From the NCBI GenBank assembly GCA_023700805.1, contig JAMPYF010000032.1, positions 1-51,764 of the forward strand: a stretch of DNA of 51,764 nucleotides, in the 5' to 3' direction. The position numbers were made by a program, and so were the translations under genes. This DNA is from Sulfuritalea sp. GTDB taxonomy: Bacteria > Pseudomonadota > Gammaproteobacteria > Burkholderiales > Rhodocyclaceae. Position 1 is the first letter of the stretch. The number at the start of each line of letters is the position of its first letter. Below are positions 10,150 to 19,864 of this stretch, one piece after another. The notes beneath the pieces are model-generated. The model saw nothing but the letters and a program-made list of their open reading frames with translations. It had not been told where the DNA came from and did not search any database.

Positions 10150-10180
10150 AAAAAGCCCGGCCGGAGCCGGGCTTTTTGTT
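10150..10180. terminator. Bidirectional terminator
   Basis: AAAAAGCCCGGC - CGGA - GCCGGGCTTTTTG: 12-bp hairpin with A run and T run, between the 3' ends of the convergent DUF6161-like gene and nrdJ. It can serve both. Confidence 0.92.
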
Positions 10181-10195
10181 GGCTGACGAGCCGGC

Positions 10196-13090
10196 TCAGC
10201 CGCAACTCCCCACCGCGCCGCAGGCGCTGCAGAAGTCGCAGCCGTCCTTGCGGATCACCGTGTAGTTGCCGCATTCGCCGCACAGCGAGCCCTGCATCAC
10301 CTTGACGCCGCCGTTCTTCTGCTCGGGGACTTCGAGGATGCCCATTTCGCGGGTTGGGTAGCCGTTCTCGTCGAGGATGCGCAGCATGGCGTAGCGATGC
10401 ATGATCAGGCGCGCGATGTAGGCGACGGTCGAGGGCCAGTTCTGCTGCTTGTTGGAGCCGGGGACGCGGGCCATGAAGTCGCCCAGCGGCTCGGCGTAAT
10501 TGAGCAGCTTGCGCAGCTTCATGCCGATCCAGGCCGGGTCGAGCACGCGCATGTCGAGCGAGAGCAGGCGCGTCAGGCCGTCCAGGGCGCGCGGATAGTG
10601 GCCGGAGAGCCACACCGAGTAGGGCCGCGTGACGCCGTCGGGCAGGGTGATTTCCTTGAGGCCCAGCACGAACTCCTCGCCGGCCGCCGGATTGACCACG
10701 TCGACGGTCCAGGACAGCGTGCCGTCGGTGCCGGTCTTGGGCTCGTCGCGGCTGAACATGCAGTCGATCACCGGCGTGGCTTCGGCGCCTTCCAGCGCGC
10801 CGAGCTTTTCGCAGCGGTAGCGCACCACCTGGGCCAGGGCCGAAACCACGCCGGGCACCAGCTTGCGCTCGCCGTTGGGCGGCAGCGGCAGTTCGAAGGA
10901 GTCGTCGTCCTGGGTCTTGGCCAGGGCGTCGAGCTTGAGTTTGAGCCAGGCCTTGTCGTTGGCGCGCATGTCCATCGACAGCGTCTTGGCCACGGCGCCG
11001 ATGCCGCGCGGCTGCTCGGCGCCATTGACCCAGACCTCGAAGGGCACGTTGCGTCCCATGTCGTTGGCGATCTCGCCGACGAAGAGGGCGAACTCGCCGT
11101 GCGGCGCCTCGACCATGTAGGTCCATGCCGCATTGCCGTCGGCCATGCGCGGCCGGCCGGGCCAGCGCAAGGACGCCAGCACCGGGGCGGGCAGGGCGCC
11201 GATCGACAGGCGGCGGTTGGCGTTGTCGATGGTGACGTCCTGCGGCTGCTTCTGGGCGCTTTCGGTCGGCGTGCCGCCGACCGAGAGCACGCTGCCCAGC
11301 ACCGAGTTGGGCCGGTAGGTAGCCAGCCCCTTGAGCCCGGATTTCCAGGCCACCATGTAGAGATCCTCGAACTCCGAATAAGGGTAGTCGGCCGGCACAT
11401 TCACCGTCTTCGAGATCGAGGTGTCGACATAGGGTGCGACGGCGGCGACCATCTTTTCGTGGGCCTGGGCCGAGATTTCCAGCGCGGTGACGAAGTAGTC
11501 GGGCAGCTTGCTGATGTCGCCGCCCTGGTGCTTGTAGAGGCGCCAGGCATAGTCCTCGACCGCGTATTCCTTGAAGGTGCCGTCGGCCATGCGCTTTTTG
11601 CGCGTATAGACCCAGGAGAAGGGCGGCTCGATGCCGTTGCTGGCGTTGTCGGCAAAGGCCAGGCTGATCGTGCCGGTGGGCGCGATCGACAGCAGGTGCG
11701 AGTTGCGCAGGCCGTGCTTGCGGATCGCGTCCTTGACTTCCTGCGGCAGGCGCGAGGCGAAATTGCCGCCGGAGAGGTACATGTCGGCATTGAACAGCGG
11801 GAAGGCGCCGCGTTCCTTGGCCAGTTCGACCGAATACAGGTAGGAACGGTCGCGCATGTATTCCGAGATCTTGGTCGCCATGGCGCGCGCGGCATCGGTG
11901 TCGTAGCGCAGCTTGAGCATGATCAGCGCATCGCCGAGGCCGGTGAAGCCCAAGCCGACGCGGCGCTTGTTCTGCGCTTCCTTGAGCTGCTGTTCGAGCG
12001 GCCAGTGGGTGGCGTCGAGCACGTTGTCGAGCATGCGCACCGAGGTGTCGATGACGCGGCCGAAGGCGGCGAAATCGAAGCTGGGGCTCTTGCTGAAGGC
12101 GTCCTTGACGAACAGCGTCAGGTTGATCGAGCCCAGGCAGCAGCAGCCGTAGGGCGGCAGCGGCTGTTCGGCGCAGGGGTTGGTGGCCTCGATGGTTTCG
12201 CAGTAGTAGAGGTTGTTGTCCTTGTTCATGCGGTCGAGGAACAGGATGCCCGGCTCGGCGTGGTCGTAGGTGGAGCGCATGATCTGCTCCCACAGGTCGC
12301 GCGCGCGCACCTTGCGATAGACCCAGCTGCCGTCGCCGCGCTGGTAGGCGCCGGCGGCCTTGATGTCGGCCGAGGGTGTGGCGCGATGCGTCAGTTCGAT
12401 GTCGCCATCGGCTTCCACGGCCTGCATGAAGGGATCGGTGACGCCGACCGAGATGTTGAAGTTGGTCAGGTCGCCGGCATCCTTGGCGTGGATGAATTCC
12501 TCGATGTCCGGATGGTCGCAGCGCAGCACGCCCATCTGCGCGCCGCGGCGCGAGCCGGCGGACTCGACGGTCTCGCAGGAGCGGTCGAAGACGCGCATGT
12601 AGGACACCGGGCCGGAGGCGCGCGACTGCGTGCCCTTGACGTGGGCGCCGATCGGGCGGATCGAGGAGAAGTCATAACCGACGCCACCGCCGCGACGCAT
12701 GGTTTCGGCGGCCTGCAGCAGGGCGGTGTAGATGCCGGGGCGGCCGTCGACGATTTCGGAGATCGAATCGCCGACCGGCTGCACGAAGCAATTGATCAGC
12801 GTCGCGCACAAATCGGTGCCGGCGGCGGAGTTGATGCGGCCGGCCGGAACGAAGCCGTTTTCCTGGGCTTCGAGGAAGCGCGCTTCCCAGAAACTGCGCT
12901 TGTCCTCGACCTCGATCGAGGCCAGCGCGCGGGCGACGCGGCTGCGCACGTCGCGCACATCGCGTTCGGTTCCCTTTGCATATTTTTCGAGCAGCACTTC
13001 GCCGGATATCTCCTGCGGCAGGGGCAGGTCCATTTGCCCGGTGTGCTCGTAGCTTGTTGATTCCTCTGGATTATTATTTGTCATTGTCAT
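10196..13090 (-). CDS. nrdJ: Adenosylcobalamin-dependent ribonucleotide reductase (class II)
   Basis: 964 residues from the ATG at 13090 (GGAAGAG upstream); a longer frame to 13195 lacks a better ribosome site. It has the class II core: [23 protein letters not shown], then the loop [19 protein letters not shown], a [21 protein letters not shown] motif (Asn, Cys, Glu of the radical site) and [21 protein letters not shown]. The C-terminal end carries a zinc-ribbon-like CGECG...CDFCSACG, likely the redox-active tail. Between them are two related segments (around 660-760 and 790-900) common in this large NrdJ type. It converts ribonucleotides to deoxyribonucleotides using B12, independent of oxygen. 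Single-gene unit. Confidence 0.94.
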   Translation of the reverse strand: MTMTNNNPEESTSYEHTGQMDLPLPQEISGEVLLEKYAKGTERDVRDVRSRVARALASIEVEDKRSFWEARFLEAQENGFVPAGRINSAAGTDLCATLINCFVQPVGDSISEIVDGRPGIYTALLQAAETMRRGGGVGYDFSSIRPIGAHVKGTQSRASGPVSYMRVFDRSCETVESAGSRRGAQMGVLRCDHPDIEEFIHAKDAGDLTNFNISVGVTDPFMQAVEADGDIELTHRATPSADIKAAGAYQRGDGSWVYRKVRARDLWEQIMRSTYDHAEPGILFLDRMNKDNNLYYCETIEATNPCAEQPLPPYGCCCLGSINLTLFVKDAFSKSPSFDFAAFGRVIDTSVRMLDNVLDATHWPLEQQLKEAQNKRRVGLGFTGLGDALIMLKLRYDTDAARAMATKISEYMRDRSYLYSVELAKERGAFPLFNADMYLSGGNFASRLPQEVKDAIRKHGLRNSHLLSIAPTGTISLAFADNASNGIEPPFSWVYTRKKRMADGTFKEYAVEDYAWRLYKHQGGDISKLPDYFVTALEISAQAHEKMVAAVAPYVDTSISKTVNVPADYPYSEFEDLYMVAWKSGLKGLATYRPNSVLGSVLSVGGTPTESAQKQPQDVTIDNANRRLSIGALPAPVLASLRWPGRPRMADGNAAWTYMVEAPHGEFALFVGEIANDMGRNVPFEVWVNGAEQPRGIGAVAKTLSMDMRANDKAWLKLKLDALAKTQDDDSFELPLPPNGERKLVPGVVSALAQVVRYRCEKLGALEGAEATPVIDCMFSRDEPKTGTDGTLSWTVDVVNPAAGEEFVLGLKEITLPDGVTRPYSVWLSGHYPRALDGLTRLLSLDMRVLDPAWIGMKLRKLLNYAEPLGDFMARVPGSNKQQNWPSTVAYIARLIMHRYAMLRILDENGYPTREMGILEVPEQKNGGVKVMQGSLCGECGNYTVIRKDGCDFCSACGAVGSCG

Positions 13091-13194
13091 GGTCTCTTCC
13101 GAAGAATGGGTCCGTTTAAGGTTCCGTGGAGCGAAGAAGCATACCCCCGGCTCAGAATCGTGAAAAGCAGAAAATTTTTGCAGGTAAAAAAACA

Positions 13195-13250
13195 ATGACT
13201 TAGATCAAGCGCTAGTGCGGGTGATGGATGCACCCCACTAGATATAGTAT
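13195..13250 (-). promoter_or_regulatory. Putative NrdR boxes and FNR-like site upstream of nrdJ
   Basis: ACTAGATATAGT at 13237-13248 is a close match to the NrdR box core, and a weaker half-conserved site ending CTAGTG is centred exactly 31 bp away (13211/13212), the usual tandem NrdR spacing. ATGAC-TTAG-ATCAA at 13195-13208 matches 8 of 10 positions of an FNR/ANR box. The boxes overlap where a -10 (TACTAT on the reverse strand) could lie. Confidence 0.55.
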
Positions 13251-13412
13251 GTTTTCCGTGGACGAAAGCTAAGAAAAAACAGGGGGATGGCGTTGCTTTT
13301 CCAGACTTGGCGCAGGCGCGGTTTGGGCCGCTTTTTGCTAGGGTCATCCGGGTCTGGCTTGTCAAGGGGGTTGACAGGCCCTATATGACTGGAAGATACG
13401 GAAAGTGGTCGC

Positions 13413-14615
13413 TCAGGCGGTGAGTTCGGCAACGTGCCGGGCGATTATCCATTCCTCGTTGGTGGGTATGACGCAGACCTCGATCCGGCTGTCGGACGTC
13501 GAAATTTTCGATGCATTGGCGGCGTTGGCGGCGGCATCCAGGCGCAGCCCGAGCCAGCCGAGTTCGGCGCAAACCTGTTGCCTGACCGGCGCGCCATGCT
13601 CGCCGATGCCGCCGGTGAATACCAGCGCATCGAGTCCGCCGAGCGCCGCCGCCAGCGAGCCGATTTCGCGCACGATGCGGTAGCAGAACAGGCCGACCGC
13701 CTCGCGCGCCTCGGGCGCCGGCGAATCGAGCAGCACGCGCATGTCCTGGCTGATGCCGGAAACCCCGAGCAGGCCGGACTCCTTGTAGAGCAGCCGGGTC
13801 AGGGCCTTGGCATCCATCTGCCGGTAGTCCATCAGGTAGAGCAGCACGCCGGGATCGAGGTTGCCGGTGCGGGTGCCCATCATCAGGCCGTCGACGGCGG
13901 TGAAGCCCATGGTCGAGGCCACGCTGCGGCGACCCTTCATGGCGCACATCGAGGCGCCGTTGCCCAGGTGCGCGACAATCACACGACCGTTCGCGCGGCC
14001 GTCGCCGAGATGCTGCGGCAGCACCTCGGCGATGTATTCGTAGGACAGGCCGTGGAAGCCGTAACGGCGCACGCCTTCGGCGGTGATCGCGCGGGGCAGG
14101 GCGAAGAGCTGGGCCAGCTCGGGCTGGCTGCGGTGGAAGGCGGTGTCGAAGCAGGCCACCTGCGGCACGCCCGGCATCGCCGCGTTCATGGCATCGATGC
14201 CGGCGAGGTTGTGCGGCTGGTGCAGGGGCGCCAGCGGAACGAAGCCGCGCAGGGTGTCCACGATCGCCGCGTCGAGCACGATCGGCTGCGAGAACTTCTG
14301 CGCGCCATGCACCACGCGATGGCCGACGCCGGCGATGCGCCAGCCGGCTTCATGGCGATGCAGCCAATCGACGAGGAAACTCAAGGCCTTCCTGTGCGGG
14401 GTTTCCGTCGGACCATCGAGATCCAGGTCGATGTCGTCCAGTGTTTGTCCCGCCGCATCCCTGACCTTGAAATGCGCGGCCTGTCCGCCCAGCGCGCCTA
14501 TGCCGTCGATCTGACCGACCAGTTCGGGCCGCCGCGGTATCGTCGCGGCGCGCGCGAAGAGGGCGAACTTGATCGAGGAAGAGCCGGCGTTGAGCGTGAG
14601 GATGCCTTCGGCCAT
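13413..14615 (-). CDS. ackA: Acetate kinase
   Basis: 400 residues. All family signatures are visible: LTLNAGSSSIKFALF (N-terminal phosphate/ATP loop), GVGHRVVHGA, CFDTAFH, YGFHGLSYEY, VAHLGNGASMCA, GTRTGNLDPG, and FTGGIGEHGAPVR near the C-terminus. It makes acetyl phosphate from acetate and ATP, or ATP in the reverse direction. It begins 5 nt after the stop of the MaoC-phosphotransacetylase gene, so the two enzymes that interconvert acyl-CoA, acyl phosphate and the acid are made together. Confidence 0.95.
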   Translation of the reverse strand: MAEGILTLNAGSSSIKFALFARAATIPRRPELVGQIDGIGALGGQAAHFKVRDAAGQTLDDIDLDLDGPTETPHRKALSFLVDWLHRHEAGWRIAGVGHRVVHGAQKFSQPIVLDAAIVDTLRGFVPLAPLHQPHNLAGIDAMNAAMPGVPQVACFDTAFHRSQPELAQLFALPRAITAEGVRRYGFHGLSYEYIAEVLPQHLGDGRANGRVIVAHLGNGASMCAMKGRRSVASTMGFTAVDGLMMGTRTGNLDPGVLLYLMDYRQMDAKALTRLLYKESGLLGVSGISQDMRVLLDSPAPEAREAVGLFCYRIVREIGSLAAALGGLDALVFTGGIGEHGAPVRQQVCAELGWLGLRLDAAANAANASKISTSDSRIEVCVIPTNEEWIIARHVAELTA

Positions 14616-14620
14616 GGGCT

Positions 14621-16039
14621 TCAGGCCTTCTTGCGCTTGGTGTGGGCCATGACCATGGCCACGGCGGTCGAGGCGGTGCGGGTTTCGGCCGAGTCGGCGC
14701 GGCTGGTCAGCACGATGGGCACGCGGGCGCCGAGCACGATGCCCGAGGTCAGCGCGTCGGCCAGATATTCGAGCTGCTTGGCCAGCATGTTGCCGGATTC
14801 GATGTCGGGCACCAGCAGGATGTCGGCCTGGCCGGCGACGGCGGACTTGATGCCCTTGGTGCGCGCGGCGACCACCGAAATCGCATTGTCGAAGGCCAGC
14901 GGGCCGTCGAGCAGGCCGCCGGTGATCTGGCCGCGGTCGGCCATCTTGCACAGGGCGGCGGCATCGAGCGTGGCCTGCATCTTGGGATTGACGGTTTCCA
15001 CGGCGGCCAGGATCGCCACCTTGGGGTCGGCGATCTTGAGCATGCGCGCCAGGTCGATCGCGTTCTGCACGATGTCGACCTTGTCTTCGAGGTTGGGTGC
15101 GACGTTCACCGCCGCATCGGTGATGAACAGCAGGCGCGGATAGGTCGGCACGTCCATCAGGAAGACATGGCTGATGCGCCGCGCGGTGCGCAGCCCCGTG
15201 GTCTTGTCGATGACTTCGCCCATCAGTTCGTCGGTATGCAGCGAGCCCTTCATCAGCGCCTCGACCTGGCCTTCGCGCGCCAGCGAGACGGCGACCTCGG
15301 CTGCGGCGTGGCTGTGGGCGACGTTGATCAGGGTGCAGCCGTAGAGGTCGAGCTGGTTGGCTTCGGCGATCTGGCGGATCTTGTCCTCGGGACCGACCAG
15401 GGTCGGAATGATCAGGCCGCGATCGCGCGCCTGCAGCGCGCCCTTGAGCGATTCGGTATCGCAGGGATGGGCCACCGCCATTGAAATCGGGCTCAGTCCC
15501 TTGGTGATTTCCAGCAGGTGCTCGAAACGCACCTTGCGGCTCTCGGATAGCTTGAAATCCGGCAGGCTGGCTTTCAGGCGCTTGATCTTTTCGGTCGGCG
15601 CCAGCACTTCGGCGGTGCCGCTGATGACCTTCTGCCCGTCCTGATTGCTGCAGACGCAATCGAAAATGATGTGGTGGTTGCGCGGATACTTCTTTTCGCA
15701 GGTGATGACCACCGTCAGCGTGTCGCCGACCCGCACCGGCAGGGCGAAGTGCAGCGACTGATCGACGTACACGGTGCCCGGACCGGGAAAACGGGTGCCC
15801 AGCACGTTCGAAATCAGCGCGCCGCCCCACATGCCGTGCGCGATGACCTCGCGCAGCATCGAGGAATGCGCGTATTCCGGATCGACGTGCGAGGGATTGA
15901 TGTCGCCGGACATGATCGCGTACATCTGGATGTCTTCCTGGCGCAGCGTGCGCACCAGGGTCGCGCTGTCGCCGACGGCGATCTCGTCGAAGGTGCGGTT
16001 TTCGATGTATTCGGAATTGTCGGCGTGAATCTGGATCAT
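14621..16039 (-). CDS. MaoC hydratase - phosphate acyltransferase fusion
   Basis: 472 residues. Residues about 10-140 form a MaoC/hot-dog domain (MSGDINPSHVDPEYAHSSMLREVIAHGMWGGALIS has the catalytic Asp/His). Residues about 165-470 form a phosphate acetyl/butyryltransferase domain (LIIPTLVGPEDKIRQIAE, LMKGSLHTDELM, FITDAAVNVAPN, GQADILLVPDIESGNMLAKQL). Annotated elsewhere as bifunctional enoyl-CoA hydratase/phosphate acetyltransferase. It is cotranscribed with ackA, giving an acyl-CoA to acyl-P to acid route with ATP formation. Whether the acyl chain is acetyl, propionyl or butyryl cannot be told from the sequence. Confidence 0.9.
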   Translation of the reverse strand: MIQIHADNSEYIENRTFDEIAVGDSATLVRTLRQEDIQMYAIMSGDINPSHVDPEYAHSSMLREVIAHGMWGGALISNVLGTRFPGPGTVYVDQSLHFALPVRVGDTLTVVITCEKKYPRNHHIIFDCVCSNQDGQKVISGTAEVLAPTEKIKRLKASLPDFKLSESRKVRFEHLLEITKGLSPISMAVAHPCDTESLKGALQARDRGLIIPTLVGPEDKIRQIAEANQLDLYGCTLINVAHSHAAAEVAVSLAREGQVEALMKGSLHTDELMGEVIDKTTGLRTARRISHVFLMDVPTYPRLLFITDAAVNVAPNLEDKVDIVQNAIDLARMLKIADPKVAILAAVETVNPKMQATLDAAALCKMADRGQITGGLLDGPLAFDNAISVVAARTKGIKSAVAGQADILLVPDIESGNMLAKQLEYLADALTSGIVLGARVPIVLTSRADSAETRTASTAVAMVMAHTKRKKA

Positions 16040-16206
16040 CTGCAGGCTCCCTGAACTGGCAATCTTATCTTAGCGCGAAATTGCTGCGATGCAATAAATT
16101 CCCTTCGATTATGCTTTTGTGCTGGTCTGGAACGCTTGCCGCCGGTGGCATGCGCGGCGTTTCGGACACAGCCGCCGCGGAGTTTGTTACCCTGCGCAGA
16201 GGGGGC

Positions 16207-17133
16207 ATGATGGATCGATCGAGCACGGACAGGCAGGAAATATGCGCGGGGCTGCTGCAGCTGCCGGCCCGCATCGCGCCCAAGTATTTCTACGACGTGC
16301 GCGGATCGGCGCTGTTCGAGGAAATCACCCGCCTGCCGGAATACTATCCGACGCGCACCGAGGCCGCCGTGATGCAGGCCCATGGCGCGGACATCCTGCA
16401 GAAAGTTGGCGCTGGCGGCACGGTGATCGAGTTCGGCGCCGGCAGTTGCGAGAAGGCGCGCGGATTGTGCCGGCTGCTGCGCCCGCAACGCTTCGTCGCG
16501 GTGGATATTTCCGCCGAATTCCTGCACGAATCGGTGGCACGCCTGCGCGGGGAATTTCCCGGACTCGAGGTGCTGCCGCTGGTGGCCGACCTCGGCCGGG
16601 TCGTCGAACTTCCTGCCGGATTGCCACGCGAGCGGCGCCTGTTGTTCTATCCGGGTTCGTCGATCGGCAACTTCGACCCGCCGCAGGCGCTCGAGCTGCT
16701 GACGCGCTTTCGCGGGCTGATGGCGGCGGACGGCGCGCTGCTGATCGGCATCGACCTGGTCAAGGATATTGCGGTGCTCGAAGCCGCCTACGACGATGCG
16801 GCCGGCGTCACCGCGGCCTTCAACCTGAATGTGCTCGACCATGTCAATCGCTTGATCGGCAGCGATTTCGAGCCGGCCGGCTGGCGTCACGTGGCGTTTT
16901 ACAACGTCGCCGCGTCGCGCATCGAAATGCACCTGGAAGCGCTGGCCGCGACGCGGGTGAGCTGGCCCGGCGGCGAGCGGCGCTTCGCCGCCGGCGAGCG
17001 CATCCATACCGAGAACAGCTACAAGTACCGCCTCGCCGAATTCTTTGCCCTGCTCGCGCGCGCCGGCTTTTCGCGCAGCGACGCCTGGACCGATCCGCGG
17101 GACTGGTTCGCCGCGGTCCTGGCCCGGCCCTGA
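16207..17133 (+). CDS. egtD: L-histidine N-alpha-methyltransferase EgtD-like
   Basis: 308 residues from the ATG at 16207 (AGAGGGGG just upstream; the open frame extends to 16081 without a better site). Family features: [35 protein letters not shown] start (here IAPKYFYD...), SAM motif [44 protein letters not shown], and IHTENSYKY. EgtD trimethylates histidine to hercynine in ergothioneine synthesis. No egtB, egtC or egtE homologue is adjacent, so the pathway partner must be elsewhere or the product is used otherwise. The dispersed repeat lies in frame just before the SAM-binding strand (KVGAGGT). Confidence 0.88.
   Translation: MMDRSSTDRQEICAGLLQLPARIAPKYFYDVRGSALFEEITRLPEYYPTRTEAAVMQAHGADILQKVGAGGTVIEFGAGSCEKARGLCRLLRPQRFVAVDISAEFLHESVARLRGEFPGLEVLPLVADLGRVVELPAGLPRERRLLFYPGSSIGNFDPPQALELLTRFRGLMAADGALLIGIDLVKDIAVLEAAYDDAAGVTAAFNLNVLDHVNRLIGSDFEPAGWRHVAFYNVAASRIEMHLEALAATRVSWPGGERRFAAGERIHTENSYKYRLAEFFALLARAGFSRSDAWTDPRDWFAAVLARP
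16404..16426 (+). repeat. Dispersed 23-bp repeat, copy 3 (inside egtD)
   Basis: Begins AGTTGGCGCTGG, centre CGG, ends CACGGTGA. It is read in the same frame as the uup copies, as VGAGGTV, in the loop preceding the SAM-binding motif. Confidence 0.75.
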
Positions 17134-17212
17134 GTCCGACGGAGGGCTCCTGCCCGGCTCCGGCCGGATGGATTGCCGGGCTGATTCGGCCACGATCAGG
17201 CCAACTCTCGGC

Positions 17213-17262
17213 CACATTTCAATTGTTCATGTGTAAGGAATCCGCGGCGCTGCCGACTATCG
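17213..17262 (+). promoter_or_regulatory. Possible ECF-sigma promoter of the bufferin operon
   Basis: TGTAAGGAATCC at 17230-17241 followed about 15 nt later by CGACTATCGA is arranged like an ECF -35/-10 pair, about 75 nt before the precursor ATG. The match is by eye; the promoter preference of the ECF factor encoded at 20635-21138 is unknown. Confidence 0.35.
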
Positions 17263-17327
17263 AGCAGCACCTCGCGCGCCAGCTTGCGTACGGGGCGCAA
17301 AACCCTAACCAACCCAGGAGATCCACC

Positions 17328-17636
17328 ATGAAGACCACCACCACCATGACCGCTGCTTCGCTGGCCCTCGCCTTCGGCGCTGCATTGAGCATTGCCGCCG
17401 CCCCGGTCGCCGCCCAGGACAAGATGATGGACAAGGAAAAGTGCTACGGCGTCGCGCTCAAGGGCAAGAACGACTGCAAGGCCGGCGCCGGCACCAGTTG
17501 TGCCGGCACCTCGAAGATCGATCATCAGGGCAATGCCTGGTCGATGGTGCCCAAGGGCAGCTGCGAGAAGACCGCCTCGAAGACCTCGCCGACCGGCATG
17601 GGCCAGCTCATGGAGTTCAAGGAAAAGAAGGCCTGA
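17328..17636 (+). CDS. bufA1: DUF2282 bufferin-type RiPP precursor
   Basis: 102 residues with a long Sec signal peptide (residues about 1-30, ending APVAAQ). The mature part has four Cys in the DUF2282 pattern: [21 protein letters not shown] and KGSCEKT. DUF2282 proteins are BufA precursors whose cysteines are turned into thiooxazole-type heterocycles by a DUF692 (MNIO) enzyme, giving copper-binding bufferins exported to the periplasm. AGGAG lies 7 nt before the ATG. The DUF692 gene follows after 28 nt. Product and metal are inferred from the family. Confidence 0.9.
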   Translation: MKTTTTMTAASLALAFGAALSIAAAPVAAQDKMMDKEKCYGVALKGKNDCKAGAGTSCAGTSKIDHQGNAWSMVPKGSCEKTASKTSPTGMGQLMEFKEKKA

Positions 17637-17664
17637 TCGCCGTCAACGCCAGCCGCCGCCGACC

Positions 17665-18552
17665 ATGAACGCAGCGCATGTTCCGACCGGCATCGCCTGC
17701 GGCCTGCCCGCCGCGGGCGGCATCGGCCTCAAGCCCGAACATTTTCGCGAGATTCTCGATACGCAGCCCGAACTGGGCTTTTTCGAGGTGCACGCGGAGA
17801 ACTACATGGTCGCCGGCGGCCCGTTCCACCATTACCTGACGTGCATACGCGAACGCTATGCGCTGTCGATCCACGGCGTCGGCCTGTCGATCGGCGGCGC
17901 GTCGGCGCTGGATGAGGCGCATCTGGACCGGCTTGCGGTGCTGCTCGATCGCTACCAGCCGGAATCCTTTTCGGAACACCTGGCCTGGTCGAGCCACGGC
18001 GGCGCTTTCCTCAACGACCTGCTGCCGCTGCCCTATCACGCCGCCGCCCTGGACCGCGTCTGCGCGCACATCGACCGGGTCCAGGAACGCCTCAAGCGCC
18101 GCATGCTGCTGGAGAACCCGGCGAGCTACGTCGAATTCGCCGCCTCGACCATGGCCGAAACCGAATTCATCGCCGAAGTCGTGCGGCGCACCGGGTGCGG
18201 CCTGCTGCTCGACGTCAACAATGTTTACGTCGCCTGCGTCAATCATCATCGCGATCCGCGCGCCTACATTCGTTCGCTACCCTTGCCGGCGGTCGGCCAG
18301 ATCCATCTGGCGGGTTTTGCCTGCGATGTCGATGCGGCCGGCGCTCCGCTGTTGATCGACAGCCACGGCGCCCCGGTGGCGCAGGCCGTCTGGGAGCTTT
18401 ACGAATTCGCGCTGGAAGGCCTGGGCCCGACGCCGACCTTGATCGAGCGCGACAACGACATCCCCGCCTTGCCCGTGCTGCTGGCCGAGGCCTGCCAGGC
18501 GCAACGCATGATGCGCGAGCGCGTCGCCGCGACCGACGAGGTCTGCGCGTGA
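17665..18552 (+). CDS. bufB: DUF692 / MNIO multinuclear iron oxidase, RiPP maturase
   Basis: 295 residues, TIM-barrel DUF692 signature throughout: [74 protein letters not shown] and LIERDNDIP. The conserved His, Asp, Glu and Asn residues are iron ligands in this family. It probably oxidises cysteine in the upstream DUF2282 precursor. It overlaps the next gene by 4 nt (GTGA), showing coupling to its DUF2063 partner. Confidence 0.94.
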   Translation: MNAAHVPTGIACGLPAAGGIGLKPEHFREILDTQPELGFFEVHAENYMVAGGPFHHYLTCIRERYALSIHGVGLSIGGASALDEAHLDRLAVLLDRYQPESFSEHLAWSSHGGAFLNDLLPLPYHAAALDRVCAHIDRVQERLKRRMLLENPASYVEFAASTMAETEFIAEVVRRTGCGLLLDVNNVYVACVNHHRDPRAYIRSLPLPAVGQIHLAGFACDVDAAGAPLLIDSHGAPVAQAVWELYEFALEGLGPTPTLIERDNDIPALPVLLAEACQAQRMMRERVAATDEVCA

Positions 18553-19331
18553 ACATCCAGAGCGCCTTCGCCGACGCGCTGCTGGCGCCCGAAGCCGTCT
18601 GCCCGCCGGGCCTGCTCGCCTGGAACGGGTCCGATCCGGGCCGGCGCTTCGCCGTCTACCGCAACAACGTCATGGTCTCGCTGATCGATGCGCTGGCCGA
18701 TAGCTATCCGGTGACGCAGCAACTGGTCGGCGAGGAATTCTTTGCCGCCATGGCGCGCCTCTTCGTGCAGGCGCAGCCGCCGCGCTCGCCGGTGCTGGCG
18801 CTTTACGGCGAGGGCTTCGCCGATTTCATCGAAGCCTTTCCGCCGGCCGCCGGCCTGCCTTACCTGGCCGACGTCGCACGCCTCGAAATGCGGCGCGTGC
18901 AGGCCTGGCATGCGGCCGATGCCGCGCCGCTGACGGAGCAGGAACTCGCGCGCCTGCTGGCCGACGCGGCGCTGCCCGCGGCACGCTTCGGCCTGCAGCC
19001 TTCGCTCGCGGTGTTGCGTTCGCGCCATGCGGTGGTTTCGCTGTGGGCTGCGCATCAAACCGACGATGTGACGGCGGCGCTGGCGCAGGTCGCCGTGGAA
19101 GATGCCGAAAACGCGCTGGTGCTGCGCGTCGGGCTGGAGGTGGACATCGTCCGCATTGCCGACGGTGCGGCGATATTCATCCTGAATCTGCAGCAGGGCG
19201 TTGCCTTCGGCGCGGCGGCAGGACAGGCGCTGGCGGCCGAGTCCGGCTTCGACCTGGTCGCCGCCCTGGGCATGCTGCTCCGTGGCGGCGCGATATGCAG
19301 CGCAGGCTTTTCAAGGAGTGAAGCAGCATGA
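18549..19331 (+). CDS. bufC: DUF2063 partner protein of the MNIO enzyme
   Basis: 260 residues from a GTG that overlaps the bufB stop. The N-terminal part is the DUF2063 domain ([66 protein letters not shown]), followed by a C-terminal domain. DUF2063 proteins recognise the precursor and act with the DUF692 enzyme. The family name 'DNA-binding domain' is historical. It overlaps doxX by 4 nt. Confidence 0.9.
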   Translation: MNIQSAFADALLAPEAVCPPGLLAWNGSDPGRRFAVYRNNVMVSLIDALADSYPVTQQLVGEEFFAAMARLFVQAQPPRSPVLALYGEGFADFIEAFPPAAGLPYLADVARLEMRRVQAWHAADAAPLTEQELARLLADAALPAARFGLQPSLAVLRSRHAVVSLWAAHQTDDVTAALAQVAVEDAENALVLRVGLEVDIVRIADGAAIFILNLQQGVAFGAAAGQALAAESGFDLVAALGMLLRGGAICSAGFSRSEAA

Positions 19332-19855
19332 ATAAGAGTGCCGTCAATTCCGCGCCAGGCCGCGGCTTTTCTGCGGCGCCGCTGCGCCTGATGCGGCAGG
19401 GCGTCGCGCTGCTGAACCGGATACCGGATTCGCTGATCGGGCTGTTGGGCCGTTTCTCGATCGCGGCGATTTTCTGGAAATCCGGCCAGACCAAGGTGCA
19501 GGGCTTTGCCATCGACATCGTCAGCGGCGAATTCCAGTTCGGTCTGCCGCGGCTGTCCGATTCCGTCATCGAACTGTTCCGCGACGAATACCGACTGCCG
19601 CTGCTGTCGCCTGAACTTGCGGCGCCGCTGGCGGCTTTTGCCGAGCATCTGTTCCCGCTGCTGATCCTGCTCGGCCTGGCCACGCGCTTTTCGGCGCTGG
19701 CGCTGCTGGTGATGACCGCGACGATCCAGTTGCTGGTCTATCCCGACGCCTGGCCGACGCACGGCGTCTGGGCTGCCGTGCTGCTATTCCTCATCGCCAG
19801 GGGACCCGGCGCGATTTCCCTCGACCGTCTGATCGCACGGCGCTGCGGCGGCTAG
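19328..19855 (+). CDS. DoxX-family membrane protein
   Basis: 175 residues with about four membrane helices (LLGRFSIAAIFWKSG, AFAEHLFPLLILLGLA, FSALALLVMTATIQLLV, VWAAVLLFLIARGPG). DoxX proteins commonly end bufferin-type operons. The overlap ATGA with bufC shows it belongs to this operon. A role in redox or quinone-linked support of maturation is inferred from the association only. Confidence 0.88.
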   Translation: MNKSAVNSAPGRGFSAAPLRLMRQGVALLNRIPDSLIGLLGRFSIAAIFWKSGQTKVQGFAIDIVSGEFQFGLPRLSDSVIELFRDEYRLPLLSPELAAPLAAFAEHLFPLLILLGLATRFSALALLVMTATIQLLVYPDAWPTHGVWAAVLLFLIARGPGAISLDRLIARRCGG

Positions 19856-19864
19856 CGCGGGCTC

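Noticed and set aside
10397..13060. An 887-codon plus-strand open frame
   Set aside because: Antisense shadow of nrdJ; no ribosome site or domain.
13091..13412. Cobalamin riboswitch before nrdJ
   Set aside because: No B12 box (GCCACTG-like) or receptor stem is visible; the region holds NrdR-like boxes instead.
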